From assembly GCA_016282135.1 (NCBI GenBank), contig JAEEKA010000118.1:1-58262 (forward strand): 58,262 bases of DNA, read 5' to 3'. Source of the DNA: Oscillospiraceae bacterium. Lineage in GTDB: Bacteria; Bacillota; Clostridia; Oscillospirales; Oscillospiraceae. Position numbers and translations under genes: made by a program. Under the pieces are notes generated by a model. That model ran no database searches and was not told where the DNA came from. It saw only the letters and a list, made by a program, of their open reading frames with translations. This document shows positions 23,677-32,033 of this stretch, one piece after another; the first letter of the stretch is position 1; each line of letters opens with the position of its first letter.

Positions 23677-24984
23677 ATGAGTGAACAAACAACTGTAACG
23701 GTAGTCGGGGCAGGTCTGGCCGGTTCTGAGGCCGCCTGGCAATTGGCCCAGCGGGGGATTCCCGTGCTGCTGATTGAAATGAAGCCCCTGAAGATGACCC
23801 CCGCCCACCACAGTCCGGACTTTGCCGAGCTGGTGTGCTCCAATTCCCTGCGGGGTGATCGGCTGGAAAACGCCGTGGGCCTGCTGAAGGAGGAGCTGCG
23901 GCGGGTGGGCAGCCTGATTCTGGCCTGCGCCGACGCCACCCGCGTGGAGGCGGGCGGCTGCCTGGCCGTGGACCGGCAGGGCTTTTCCCGGATGGTGACG
24001 GAAAAGATCCGTTCTCACCCCAATATCACCGTGGCGGAGCAGGAAATCACTGCCGTCCCGGAAGGACCGGTGATTATCGCCACCGGACCGCTGACCTCGG
24101 AGCCCCTGTCCAAGGCCATTGCCGAATACTTCGGCGGGGCGGGCTACCTGAACTTCTTTGACGCCGCCGCCCCCCTGGTCACCTTTGAGTCCATCGACAT
24201 GAACGAGGCCTGGTTCGCCTCCCGGTATGACCGGGGGACTCCAGATTATGTAAACTGTGCGCTGGACGAGGAGCAGTACAAGGCCTTCGTCCGGGAGCTG
24301 GCCGCCGCGGAGGAGGCCCCGGTTCACGGCTTCGAGGACAGCAAGGTCTTCGAGGGCTGCATGCCCGTGGAGGTCATGGCAAGGCGGGGTGAAGACACCC
24401 TCCGCTTCGGCCCCTTGAAGCCCGTGGGCCTGCCCGACCCCAAGACCGGGAAGGACCCCTACGCCGTGGTCCAGCTTCGGAAGGATAACGCCGCCGGGAC
24501 GGTCTACAATCTAGTGGGCTTCCAGACCCACCTGCGCTTCCCGGAACAGAAGCGGGTCTTCTCCATGATCCCCGCCCTGCGGGAGGCGGAGTTCGTCCGC
24601 TACGGGGTCATGCACCGGAACACCTTCCTGGACTCGCCCCGACTGCTGGACCGAAGCTACGCAGACCGCCGGAACCCCCTGGTGGCCTTTGCCGGGCAGA
24701 TGACCGGCGTGGAGGGCTACGTGGAATCCACCGCCTCCGGTTATCTGGCCGCCGTGTGCATGGCTGCCCGGGTGAAGGGCGAGCCCATCCCGGATTTCCC
24801 CGCGGAGACCGCCATCGGCGCCCTGGGCCGCTATATCAGCGACGAGTCCGTGACCCATTTCCAGCCCATGAACGTCAACTTCGGCATTCTGCCGCCCTTG
24901 GGCCGCAGAGTCAAGGGAAAGGCCAACAAAAATCTGGCCATCGCGGAACGAGCGCTGGAGGCGCTGGATCAAGTTAAAAAGTAA
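23677..24984 (+). CDS. trmFO: Methylenetetrahydrofolate-tRNA-(uracil54-C5)-methyltransferase (FADH2-oxidising)
   Basis: The 435-residue flavoprotein makes ribothymidine at tRNA position 54 using methylenetetrahydrofolate. The FAD-binding GAGLAGSEAAWQLAQRG is at the N-terminus; the family-specific LVCSNSLRGDRLENAVGLLKEE and the C-terminal HFQPMNVNFGILPPL are intact, and length is normal. The start at 23677 (ATG) is chosen; an in-frame TTG lies 12 nt earlier. No clear Shine-Dalgarno is visible because the CT-rich repeat arm comes almost up to the start, so translation may depend on coupling. The last codons (KK, stop) belong to the next AG-rich repeat. Confidence 0.96.
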   Translation: MSEQTTVTVVGAGLAGSEAAWQLAQRGIPVLLIEMKPLKMTPAHHSPDFAELVCSNSLRGDRLENAVGLLKEELRRVGSLILACADATRVEAGGCLAVDRQGFSRMVTEKIRSHPNITVAEQEITAVPEGPVIIATGPLTSEPLSKAIAEYFGGAGYLNFFDAAAPLVTFESIDMNEAWFASRYDRGTPDYVNCALDEEQYKAFVRELAAAEEAPVHGFEDSKVFEGCMPVEVMARRGEDTLRFGPLKPVGLPDPKTGKDPYAVVQLRKDNAAGTVYNLVGFQTHLRFPEQKRVFSMIPALREAEFVRYGVMHRNTFLDSPRLLDRSYADRRNPLVAFAGQMTGVEGYVESTASGYLAAVCMAARVKGEPIPDFPAETAIGALGRYISDESVTHFQPMNVNFGILPPLGRRVKGKANKNLAIAERALEALDQVKK

Positions 24985-25056
24985 GCGGTAAGAAGTAAAA
25001 AGTAAAAATTGAACTCTACAGATACTTCTTACTTTTTACTTCTTCCTTCTTACCTC
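24974..25056. repeat. AG/CT inverted repeat between trmFO and plsX
   Basis: The left arm GTAAGAAGTAAAAAGTAA (24988-25005) pairs over 16 bases with TTACTTTTTACTTCTT (25029-25044). The repeat begins at the trmFO stop codon. Confidence 0.85.
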
Positions 25057-25092
25057 GAAGCAACCCCCGAAACACAGAAAGGGAGGCATAAT

Positions 25093-26121
25093 ATGAAGAT
25101 TATCATTGACGCCATGGGCGGCGACAACGCGCCCCAGGCATTCCTGGAGGGCGGCTTCCGGGCCGCCGCGGAGCTGGGCGTTGAGGTGGTTCTGGTAGGC
25201 CGCGTGGAAGAGCTGCTGGAGCTCATGAAGGCCCAGGGCATCGACACGCTGCCCAAGGGCGTGGAGCTCATGGACGCCGAGCAGGTGGTAGATATGCACG
25301 ACGACCCCGCCACAGTGGTTCGCACCAAGAAGGATTCCTCCATGGTCAAAGGCCTCAAGCTCCTGGCGGACGGGGGCGGCGACGCCTTTGTCTCCGCCGG
25401 TTCCACCGGCGGCCTGCTCTCCGCCGCCACTCTGGTGGTGAAGCGGGTGCGGGGCATCCGCCGGGCGGCCTTCGGCCCCACCATTCCAACCAAAACCGGC
25501 AGCCTGATTCTCATCGACTCCGGCGCCAACGTGGAGTGCACCCCGGAATTCCTGCTGCAATTCGGCTGCATGGGCTCCTTTGCCGCCAAGCAGACCCTGG
25601 GCATTGAACGGCCCCGGGTGGCTCTGCTGAACAACGGCGCCGAGGACTCCAAGGGCGACACCCTCCACAAGGAGAGCTACAAGCTGCTGAAGGAAGCGGG
25701 AGAGAAGGGCGTCATCAACTTTGTGGGCAACATTGAGGCCCGGGAGGCCATGCTGGGCGACTGCGACGTTTTGGTAGCCGACGGCTTCTCCGGCAACGTC
25801 TTTTTGAAGGGCGTGGAGGGCACCGGCATGTTCATGGGCTCTCTGGTAAAGCACATGCTGCTGAAAAACTTCAAAACCAAGCTGGCTGCCCTGCTGCTGA
25901 AAAAGGATCTGAAGGAGCTTCTGAGCATCATGGACTATCGCCGGGTGGGCGGCACCATGCTGCTGGGTATCTGCAAGCCCGTGATCAAGGCCCACGGTTC
26001 CGCGGACGCAGAGGCCGTTATGGGCGCCATCCGGCAGGCGGTGGCCGCCGTGGAGGGCGAGATCTGCCAGGCCATCACCGACAACATCGACGGGATGATC
26101 CTGCCCAGGGAGGCCCAATGA
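25093..26121 (+). CDS. plsX: Phosphate acyltransferase PlsX
   Basis: The 342-residue enzyme converts acyl-ACP to acyl-phosphate in phospholipid synthesis. The N-terminus IIIDAMGGDNAP is diagnostic; DDPATVVRTKKDSSMVKGL, SAGSTGGLL and the VADGFSGNVFLK section are also present. The start at 25093 is supported by aaagggaggc 7-8 nt upstream; the frame continues upstream to 25009 only through the repeat. Its stop overlaps rnc by 4 nt. An acpP gene, usual between plsX and rnc in Firmicutes, is absent here. Confidence 0.96.
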   Translation: MKIIIDAMGGDNAPQAFLEGGFRAAAELGVEVVLVGRVEELLELMKAQGIDTLPKGVELMDAEQVVDMHDDPATVVRTKKDSSMVKGLKLLADGGGDAFVSAGSTGGLLSAATLVVKRVRGIRRAAFGPTIPTKTGSLILIDSGANVECTPEFLLQFGCMGSFAAKQTLGIERPRVALLNNGAEDSKGDTLHKESYKLLKEAGEKGVINFVGNIEAREAMLGDCDVLVADGFSGNVFLKGVEGTGMFMGSLVKHMLLKNFKTKLAALLLKKDLKELLSIMDYRRVGGTMLLGICKPVIKAHGSADAEAVMGAIRQAVAAVEGEICQAITDNIDGMILPREAQ

Positions 26122-26837
26122 TGCGCACGCTGCAAGAGGCCATCGGCTACAGCTTCCGGGATCTCTCCCTGCTGGAGACGGCTCTTACCCACACCTCCTA
26201 TGCCAATGAGGTCTACAAGGACGGGCTGCGGAGCTATGAGCGGCTGGAATTTCTGGGGGATTCCATTCTGGGATTCACCGCGGCGGACTATCTGATCGGC
26301 ACCTTTCCTCAGCTCCACGAAGGGGAGCTCACCAAGCTCCGGGCGGAGCTGGTCTGCGAGACCAGCCTGGCCGAGACAGCCAAAAAGCTGGGACTGGGCG
26401 AGTATCTGCGCCTGGGCAAGGGCGAGGAGGCCGGCGGCGGACGCCACAGAGTATCCATCATCGCAGACGTGGTGGAGGCCGTCATCGCGGCCATCTATCT
26501 GGACGGCGGTTTGACTGCCGCCAAGCGTTTTATTTACGATCACGTCCTGGTGGACGTAAAGGCCCGGGTCAAGCTGAACGCCGACTACAAGACCATGCTT
26601 CAGGAGCTGATCCAGCAAAAGAAAAACCAGCAGCTTAGCTATGAGCTGCTGGGAGAAAGCGGCCCGGATCACGACAAGACCTTTTCCGTCCGGGTGCTGC
26701 TCAACGGCGAACCCATCGGCTCCGGAGCGGGCACCAGCAAAAAGCGGGCGGAGCAGGCCGCAGCCCGGCAGGCCCTGGAAGCGCTCGCATCAAACACGGC
26801 TGAACGGAAGATGGACGCGGTAAAATGTAAGAAGTAA
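26118..26837 (+). CDS. rnc: Ribonuclease III
   Basis: The 239-residue endonuclease cuts double-stranded RNA for rRNA processing. The signature ERLEFLGDSILGF (about residues 41-53) and the second acidic site IADVVEAVIAAIYLDGG (about 115-131) are intact, and a double-stranded-RNA-binding domain fills about 155-228 (GAGTSKKRAEQAAARQALEAL). The ATG overlaps the plsX stop. The last residues CKK and the stop are contributed by the AG-rich repeat. smc and ftsY do not follow as they do in many Firmicutes. Confidence 0.96.
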   Translation: MMRTLQEAIGYSFRDLSLLETALTHTSYANEVYKDGLRSYERLEFLGDSILGFTAADYLIGTFPQLHEGELTKLRAELVCETSLAETAKKLGLGEYLRLGKGEEAGGGRHRVSIIADVVEAVIAAIYLDGGLTAAKRFIYDHVLVDVKARVKLNADYKTMLQELIQQKKNQQLSYELLGESGPDHDKTFSVRVLLNGEPIGSGAGTSKKRAEQAAARQALEALASNTAERKMDAVKCKK

Positions 26838-26908
26838 AAAGTAAGAAGACAGCGGTATTCTTCTCCTTCCTCTTTCTTCTCACCTCTTACCTTTTCCCTC
26901 TTTCTTCT
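26825..26908. repeat. AG/CT inverted repeat between rnc and lipid kinase gene
   Basis: TGTAAGAAGTAAAAAGTAAGAAG starts before the rnc stop and is answered by a CT-rich arm up to 26908. A ribosome site aaaaggagat follows it. Confidence 0.8.
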
Positions 26909-26929
26909 GAAAAGGAGATACCATCACAT

Positions 26930-27823
26930 ATGAAAAAATTACTGCTGATCATGAATCCGGCCGCCGGAACCAAGAAGGCCAACCCCCACCTGCCGGAGAT
27001 TCTGTCCGTATTTGCCCGGGCAGGCTACGTCTGCCTGAGCTGCATGACCCAAAAGCGGGGGGACGGTACGGAGCTGGCCGCCAAATACGCCGGCTGGGCG
27101 GACCTGATCGTCTGCATCGGCGGCGACGGCACCTTTAACGAAGTGATTTCCGGCGTGGTCCGGGTGGGGTCCAAGACCCCCATCGGCTACATCCCCGCCG
27201 GTTCCACCAACGACTTTGCTTCCAGTCTGGGACTGCCCAAGAACGTGATCGAGGCCGCCCAGTATATCGCGGCGGGCCACCCCCAGCCCTATGACGTGGG
27301 GCGGTTCCGGGACCGCTATTTCACCTACGTTGCCTCCTTCGGCGCCTTTACCAAGACCTCCTACGCCACCTCCCAGAGCGTCAAGAACGCTCTGGGCCAC
27401 CTGGCCTACGTGCTGGGGGGCATCAAGGAAATCGCCTCCCTGCACCGCTACCATGTGGCCGTGACCTTGGACAGCGGCGTCCGGGAAGAGGGAGACTATA
27501 TCTTCGGCGCTGTCAGCAACTCCACCTCCGTGGGCGGGATCCTGACCCTGGACCCGAAGATCGTGGACATGGACGACGGGCAGTTTGAGCTGCTGCTGGT
27601 GAAATATCCCGGCAGCATGGGAGAGCTGGCGGAGGTCATCCGGGCCCTGACCACGCAGAAGTACGACTCTCCCTCCCTGGTTTTCCGGTCCGCCTCCCGG
27701 CTTGCCGTCACTGCCGACCCCGGCATGGACTGGACCCTGGACGGAGAATTTGCCAAGGGCAGCGCCGAGATCGAGATCGAAAATCTCCACAGCGCCGTCA
27801 ACATCATCGTCAACAAGCAATGA
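26930..27823 (+). CDS. Diacylglycerol kinase family (YegS/DgkB-like) lipid kinase
   Basis: The 297-residue protein has the lipid-kinase catalytic signature: NPAAGTKKA at the N-terminus, CIGGDGTFNEVISG (about 64-77) and PAGSTNDFASSLGLP (about 89-103), followed by the C-terminal beta domain with the DGEFAKG acid. In Gram-positives this family phosphorylates diacylglycerol released by lipoteichoic acid synthesis, returning it to phospholipid synthesis, which fits the neighbouring plsX. The next gene starts within its stop codon (ATGA). Confidence 0.92.
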   Translation: MKKLLLIMNPAAGTKKANPHLPEILSVFARAGYVCLSCMTQKRGDGTELAAKYAGWADLIVCIGGDGTFNEVISGVVRVGSKTPIGYIPAGSTNDFASSLGLPKNVIEAAQYIAAGHPQPYDVGRFRDRYFTYVASFGAFTKTSYATSQSVKNALGHLAYVLGGIKEIASLHRYHVAVTLDSGVREEGDYIFGAVSNSTSVGGILTLDPKIVDMDDGQFELLLVKYPGSMGELAEVIRALTTQKYDSPSLVFRSASRLAVTADPGMDWTLDGEFAKGSAEIEIENLHSAVNIIVNKQ

Positions 27824-28308
27824 AAAACACCACACTCTGCTACATCGAGCGGGAGGGAGCCTATCTGCTGCTCCACCGGGTCAAAAAGGTCAACGATGAA
27901 AACCGGGACAAGTGGATCGGCATCGGCGGCCACTTTGAGGAGAATGAGAGCCCCGAGGACTGCGTTCTCCGGGAAGCCCGGGAGGAAACCGGCCTGAGCC
28001 TGCTGTCGCCCCGGTACTGCGGCATCGTCACCTTCGTCTCCGACCGCTGGGAGGGAGAGTATATGCACCTCTTCCACGCCACGGACTTTGCCGGCGCCCT
28101 CCGGGACTGCGACGAGGGCGTGCTGGAATGGGTCCCCAAGGAAAAGTTCCGCAGCCTGCCCCAGTGGGAGGGGGACAAAATTTTCCTGGACCTGATGGAG
28201 CGCCGGGTTCCCTTTTTCTCCCTCAAGCTCCGCTACGAGGGCGAAGCCCTCCGGGAAGCGGTGCTGAACGGAGAAGCGATTTTGCAGCGCCGCAAACTGC
28301 CGACATAA
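27820..28308 (+). CDS. Nudix hydrolase, MutT-like
   Basis: The 162-residue protein contains a perfect Nudix box, GHFEENESPEDCVLREAR followed by EETGL (about residues 38-60), that binds Mg2+ and cleaves a nucleoside diphosphate linked to another group. The N-terminal section (TLCYIEREGAYLLLHRVKK) and the DKWIGIGGH entry resemble 8-oxo-dGTP diphosphatases of Firmicutes, but substrate cannot be fixed. It is the last gene of the spoU-nudix run, overlapping the kinase by 4 nt and followed by a terminator. Confidence 0.92.
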   Translation: MKNTTLCYIEREGAYLLLHRVKKVNDENRDKWIGIGGHFEENESPEDCVLREAREETGLSLLSPRYCGIVTFVSDRWEGEYMHLFHATDFAGALRDCDEGVLEWVPKEKFRSLPQWEGDKIFLDLMERRVPFFSLKLRYEGEALREAVLNGEAILQRRKLPT

Positions 28309-28310
28309 AA

Positions 28311-28356
28311 GCTGCCCCGTGTCTTGTGTATCAAGACACGGGGCAGCCGGCTTTTT
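28311..28356. terminator. Bidirectional terminator between nudix gene and serpin
   Basis: A 16-bp stem GCTGCCCCGTGTCTTG/CAAGACACGGGGCAGC with a 5-nt loop is followed by cggcttttt. It serves the two convergent genes. Confidence 0.9.
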
Positions 28357-29671
28357 ACTTGACAATCTGCCCCCAGAAGAGCAGCTCGGGGGTCTCGCCG
28401 CCGTTCACCACGTAGAAACTGAAGGGGCGGTCGGCACAGAAGCTCACGGGCTCCTCCGGCTTCGGCATCATTGCGCCTGCGTACATTGCAAGCGCGGTAA
28501 CGGCAGCGGCCTCCAGGCCCTCCTCGTCAATGTGGACCTTGGCCTTCTGGATGATATCGCCCACGTAGAGAGAGCTGGTGTACATGGGGTCAAATTCCGC
28601 CTTTTGGCCGTCAAACATCCTGTCGCAGCCCAACAGGCGAAGATAGTTCACAAGCTCCTTCTTGTCCAGGGAGGTCTCCACGTCAAACATGGGGACGGTG
28701 AGCTCCACCAGTCTACTCTCGGCCTTGCTGAGCTTTTCGGCCAGGTTGGTATCGTCTCCCAGGACGAACACCATAGACATGCCGCCCTGGAGCGGTACCC
28801 GGACAAGCTGCGTCTTCTCGTCGCTGTAATAGTTCAGCCTGGATGTCTTACCCATAAAGGGCTTCTGCACAGTTTCCCCGGAGACGGTAGTAAACGCGCG
28901 CTCCTCCAACTTGCGGAAGCTGCTCTCCCAGCCGGATTTCAGGTACAGGGCGTTTACCAAAACCGCAGATACCTCAGAGGCGTCGTCCAGGATGGAGGGG
29001 ATCAGGCCGTTGGTCTGTTCCTTGACCCAGGCGTTCACGGCGTCGGCCAGTTCCGCTGCCTTGGCGGAGCAGGCCTCAGCCCGGCAGGTTTTGGCGATAT
29101 CATCCAGGAAGCTCTGACGGAATTCCCCGGGCAGCTCCTGATTGGACCACACGGAGTTGACGACCCGATAGGCCGACTGTCTTTCCTTATTGGCAGCGGA
29201 ACTGCTGAAACCCGGAAATTCGGATTGATAGGCGGCGTTTTCTTTCTCCATCTCCGCAAAAAAAGCTTCAAAGTTGTCCGCTCCCGCCAGGACGGTGCTG
29301 TACCAGGCCCGGAGCTCCTCCAGGTTCCGGAAGCCTAGAGCCGCCAGAAGCTGGGCCTGGGTCTCCCCCTCCGCGCCCAGGGCCGCCATGGTCAGGGCCG
29401 CCTTGAAGGACAGGGGAGAGACGGTGAAGTTCTCGTCCGCCTTGCCGGTCTGCTTCAGGTATTCCACCAGCTGACTGTCAAAGGCTGTGAAGCCCAGCGG
29501 TTTTGCGTTGGTGACGGCGGAGAGCACTTCGGCGGAGGCGGGTTCGTTATTCCTCACCTGCGGCTGATTTCCGGCGGTAGTCCCGGTGGGTTCGGCGCCG
29601 GCGCAGCCGGTGAAGCAGGACAGCAGCAGAAGGGCTGCCAGGAACAGAGATAGGGTAGTTTTCAGTTTCAT
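28355..29671 (-). CDS. Secreted lipoprotein serpin (serine protease inhibitor)
   Basis: The 438-residue protein starts with a lipoprotein signal (lipobox FTGC, Cys23) and contains a full serpin fold: NFTVSPLSFKAALTMAALGAEGET, VNSVWSNQ, VLVNALYLKSGWESSF and the C-terminal FSFYVVNGGETPELLFWGQI. The reactive-centre hinge reads EEGLEAAAVTALAMYAG; most hinge positions are small, as in inhibitory serpins, although P14 is Leu instead of the usual Thr or Ser. The small residues near the expected P1 suggest an elastase-like target, as in serpins of other gut Clostridia. That target is inference. Monocistronic on the minus strand. Confidence 0.93.
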   Translation of the reverse strand: MKLKTTLSLFLAALLLLSCFTGCAGAEPTGTTAGNQPQVRNNEPASAEVLSAVTNAKPLGFTAFDSQLVEYLKQTGKADENFTVSPLSFKAALTMAALGAEGETQAQLLAALGFRNLEELRAWYSTVLAGADNFEAFFAEMEKENAAYQSEFPGFSSSAANKERQSAYRVVNSVWSNQELPGEFRQSFLDDIAKTCRAEACSAKAAELADAVNAWVKEQTNGLIPSILDDASEVSAVLVNALYLKSGWESSFRKLEERAFTTVSGETVQKPFMGKTSRLNYYSDEKTQLVRVPLQGGMSMVFVLGDDTNLAEKLSKAESRLVELTVPMFDVETSLDKKELVNYLRLLGCDRMFDGQKAEFDPMYTSSLYVGDIIQKAKVHIDEEGLEAAAVTALAMYAGAMMPKPEEPVSFCADRPFSFYVVNGGETPELLFWGQIVK

Positions 29672-29792
29672 CTGTTTTCATCCTTTCGCTTTGCGTTTCA
29701 AAGTAATTCTGCCGGAGTCAGTTTTATAGACGACAAAGCGAAAGAAAAGTTCCCCATAATAATTCGCGGCTTTGGCCGGAAGATTGCCCGCG

Positions 29793-31109
29793 CTACAGTT
29801 CCGAAAGCCAGGCCTCCGCTTCGGCACGGGAGCGGAAGGTCACAACCTGCTTGTCCGGGAATTGCTCCAGCAGGGCAAGCAGCTTCGGACGGGCCTCGCT
29901 TTGAAAAGATCGTACCAGCTCCACCAGCTCCGGGTCCAGCGCCTGCTCCGTCCAGGGCATGTCCGGCCGGTCCTCGCCCACCCGCTCCGTGATGCCCTGC
30001 ATGCAGGTATCCTCGCTGTAATCCAGAAAAATCACCGTATCGCAGGCCCGAATGCGAGGCTCGTAGGTCCGGCTGTAATTGCCGTCCAGAATCCAGGCGT
30101 CGCCGCGCACAATCTCCGCCAGCCGCCGGTCAAATTCCGCCCGGCTGATATGGGTCCGGTCCGGCTTCCACCAAATGTTGTCCAGGTGGATCAGAGGCAG
30201 GCCGGTTTTCTCCTGCAGGCGCCGAGCGAAGACGCTCTTTCCCGCGCCGGAACAGCCCAAAACCAGGATTCTGCTCCCGATTCCCCTTTGCTGCTCCTGC
30301 AGAGCCCGCCATTCCGCCGCGGTGAGACAGTTGACGTGATTCGTCCGGGTCTCTCCCAGCTGGGGGACGGGGAAGTCCGGGATGGACTTCCGATACCGGA
30401 AGCCCAGCTTTTCCTGGACCCGCCGGGATTTGTCGTTGCCGTCGAAGTAGCAGCACCAGACCCGGGCCAGGCCCAGATCCTCAAAGGCGTGACGGAGCAG
30501 CGCCCGGGCCGCCTCCGGCATAATGCCCCGGCCCCACCAGGGCACCCCCAGCCAGTAGCCCAGCTCCGCTTCGTCGCTTTCCGGGGCTGCGGCGGTTTTG
30601 AAATTCAATCCAACCGCGCCGATGGGCTGGCCGCTCTGCTTCCAGACGATGGCGTAGGTCTCCGGCACCGCCAGAATCTCCCGGATCACCCGGCGGGATT
30701 CCTCCACGTCTGCATGGACGGGCCAGCCCGCGGCCGGCCCCACCCGGGGGTCCTGGGCATAGCGGAAGCATTCTTCCGCGTCCGACTCCACCCAGGGGCG
30801 AAGAATGAGCCTGTCGGTCTCCAAAATCGCGGACTCCGTCTCCAATTCTCCGAAGGTCTCCAGCAGATCGTAGATCCCGTCCTCCGAGAGAACGCCCCGG
30901 GGCAGGTCCTTGGGCAAAAGCCCCGCCTCGTCGGCCTCAAAGTCCCGCATCCAATCTCCGCCGGTATAGTAGGCCTCCAGCGCCCGGGTCAGTTCCCGCA
31001 GCCGGGCCAGGGTCTCCGGGGATCGGTCGCCGCCCTGCAGCAGGACCTCGGCCTCCCGCATCATTGCTTCATACTGCTCGATCCGGCTGATCTGTTCGTC
31101 ATTCGTCAT
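29793..31109 (-). CDS. Three-domain fusion: DUF4298, GNAT acetyltransferase, P-loop kinase-like
   Basis: The 438-residue protein joins three parts. Residues 5-85 match DUF4298 (RIEQYEAMM, DFEADEAGLLPKDLPRGVLS). Residues 92-265 are a RimJ-like GNAT N-acetyltransferase (TDRLILRPW, ELGYWLGVPWWGRGIMPEA). Residues about 275-438 are an adenylate-kinase/FlaR-like ATPase with Walker A GCSGAGKS and the HLDNIWWKPDRT and WILDGNYSRT motifs. The start at 31109 has ggaggc 9 nt upstream; an upstream in-frame codon at 31175 lacks one. Each part is known alone; function of the fusion is unknown. Confidence 0.9.
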   Translation of the reverse strand: MTNDEQISRIEQYEAMMREAEVLLQGGDRSPETLARLRELTRALEAYYTGGDWMRDFEADEAGLLPKDLPRGVLSEDGIYDLLETFGELETESAILETDRLILRPWVESDAEECFRYAQDPRVGPAAGWPVHADVEESRRVIREILAVPETYAIVWKQSGQPIGAVGLNFKTAAAPESDEAELGYWLGVPWWGRGIMPEAARALLRHAFEDLGLARVWCCYFDGNDKSRRVQEKLGFRYRKSIPDFPVPQLGETRTNHVNCLTAAEWRALQEQQRGIGSRILVLGCSGAGKSVFARRLQEKTGLPLIHLDNIWWKPDRTHISRAEFDRRLAEIVRGDAWILDGNYSRTYEPRIRACDTVIFLDYSEDTCMQGITERVGEDRPDMPWTEQALDPELVELVRSFQSEARPKLLALLEQFPDKQVVTFRSRAEAEAWLSEL

Positions 31110-31197
31110 GCCGATTTTGCCTCCGTTCCTGCTTAAGTTGCTTTTCATTATACCCGATTTTCCGCCGGTTCTCAACTCTTTTCTGCGTGATTCAGGA

Positions 31198-31226
31198 TTG
31201 AAGCGGCGGGGAAGCTGTGGTATAAT
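31198..31226 (+). promoter_or_regulatory. Promoter of DUF5058-M20 operon
   Basis: TTGAAG (31198-31203), 17 bp, TATAAT (31221-31226), 37 bp before the first ATG, which has aaggaggc upstream. Confidence 0.85.
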
Positions 31227-31262
31227 CCGAACAGAATACAGTTTCGGAAGGAGGCTCCTTGC

Positions 31263-32018
31263 ATGTCGATTCTCTCCCAGCTCAACAGTTCCTTTCTCTA
31301 CATCGTGTGCGGCGGGATCATCCTGTTCATCGCTCTGGTCAGCCTGTTTTTCCTGATCCGCGCCTATCGGGCCGGAAAGGCCATGGGCATCGACACCACC
31401 AAGATGAAGCGGGTCATCACCGCCAGCGCGACCTTCACCCTGCTGCCCAGCATCGGGATTCTGCTGGGCGTCATCGCCCTGTCCGGCAGTCTGGGCATCC
31501 CCTGGCCCTGGCTGCGGCTATCCGTCATCGGCGCTCTGCACTATGAGACCCAGGTAGCCACCGCCGCCGCGGAGCAGGCGGGGCTGGGGGGCCTTTCCGC
31601 CTCCACCATGACGGCAGGCGGCTTTGTGACCATCTGCCTGCTCATGAGCCTTTGCATCATGTGGGGCATGGTGCTTTCCACTCTGTTCAACAAGCGCTAT
31701 CTCCGGCGGATCGGCTCCGGCAGGGTGCAGGCCTCCGGCGGCCCCGGCTTCGGAGACCGGACCATGACCGCCATGTTCATCGGCCTCATCAGCGCCTATC
31801 TGGGCAGTTATATCGGGGGCCTGGTCTCCGGCGAGGGGCTTTTGCGCTTCCGGGGGGACTGGCTTCCCCTGGCGGTGGCCCTGGCCGCCAGCCTGGCAAT
31901 GGCTTTCTTCGTATGGCTGTCCGAGAAGAAAAAACTGGCCTGGGTGGAAAGCTTCTCCATCGCGGGCAGCATGCTCCTGGCCATGGCCTCCGCCGTGCTG
32001 CTGGGCGGCATCCGATGA
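31263..32018 (+). CDS. DUF5058-family integral membrane protein
   Basis: The 251-residue protein has about six membrane helices (around residues 12-32, 50-73, 118-142, 165-188, 198-213, 223-248). The conserved LPSIGILLGVIALSGSLGIP and LRLSVIGALHYE stretches match DUF5058 proteins. These are probable transporter subunits of unknown substrate. It opens a three-gene operon with a second polytopic protein (15-nt gap) and a membrane-anchored M20 peptidase, which points to uptake or efflux of peptides or acylated amino acids; that is inference from context. Confidence 0.82.
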   Translation: MSILSQLNSSFLYIVCGGIILFIALVSLFFLIRAYRAGKAMGIDTTKMKRVITASATFTLLPSIGILLGVIALSGSLGIPWPWLRLSVIGALHYETQVATAAAEQAGLGGLSASTMTAGGFVTICLLMSLCIMWGMVLSTLFNKRYLRRIGSGRVQASGGPGFGDRTMTAMFIGLISAYLGSYIGGLVSGEGLLRFRGDWLPLAVALAASLAMAFFVWLSEKKKLAWVESFSIAGSMLLAMASAVLLGGIR

Positions 32019-32033
32019 AAGGAGGGACGCACG

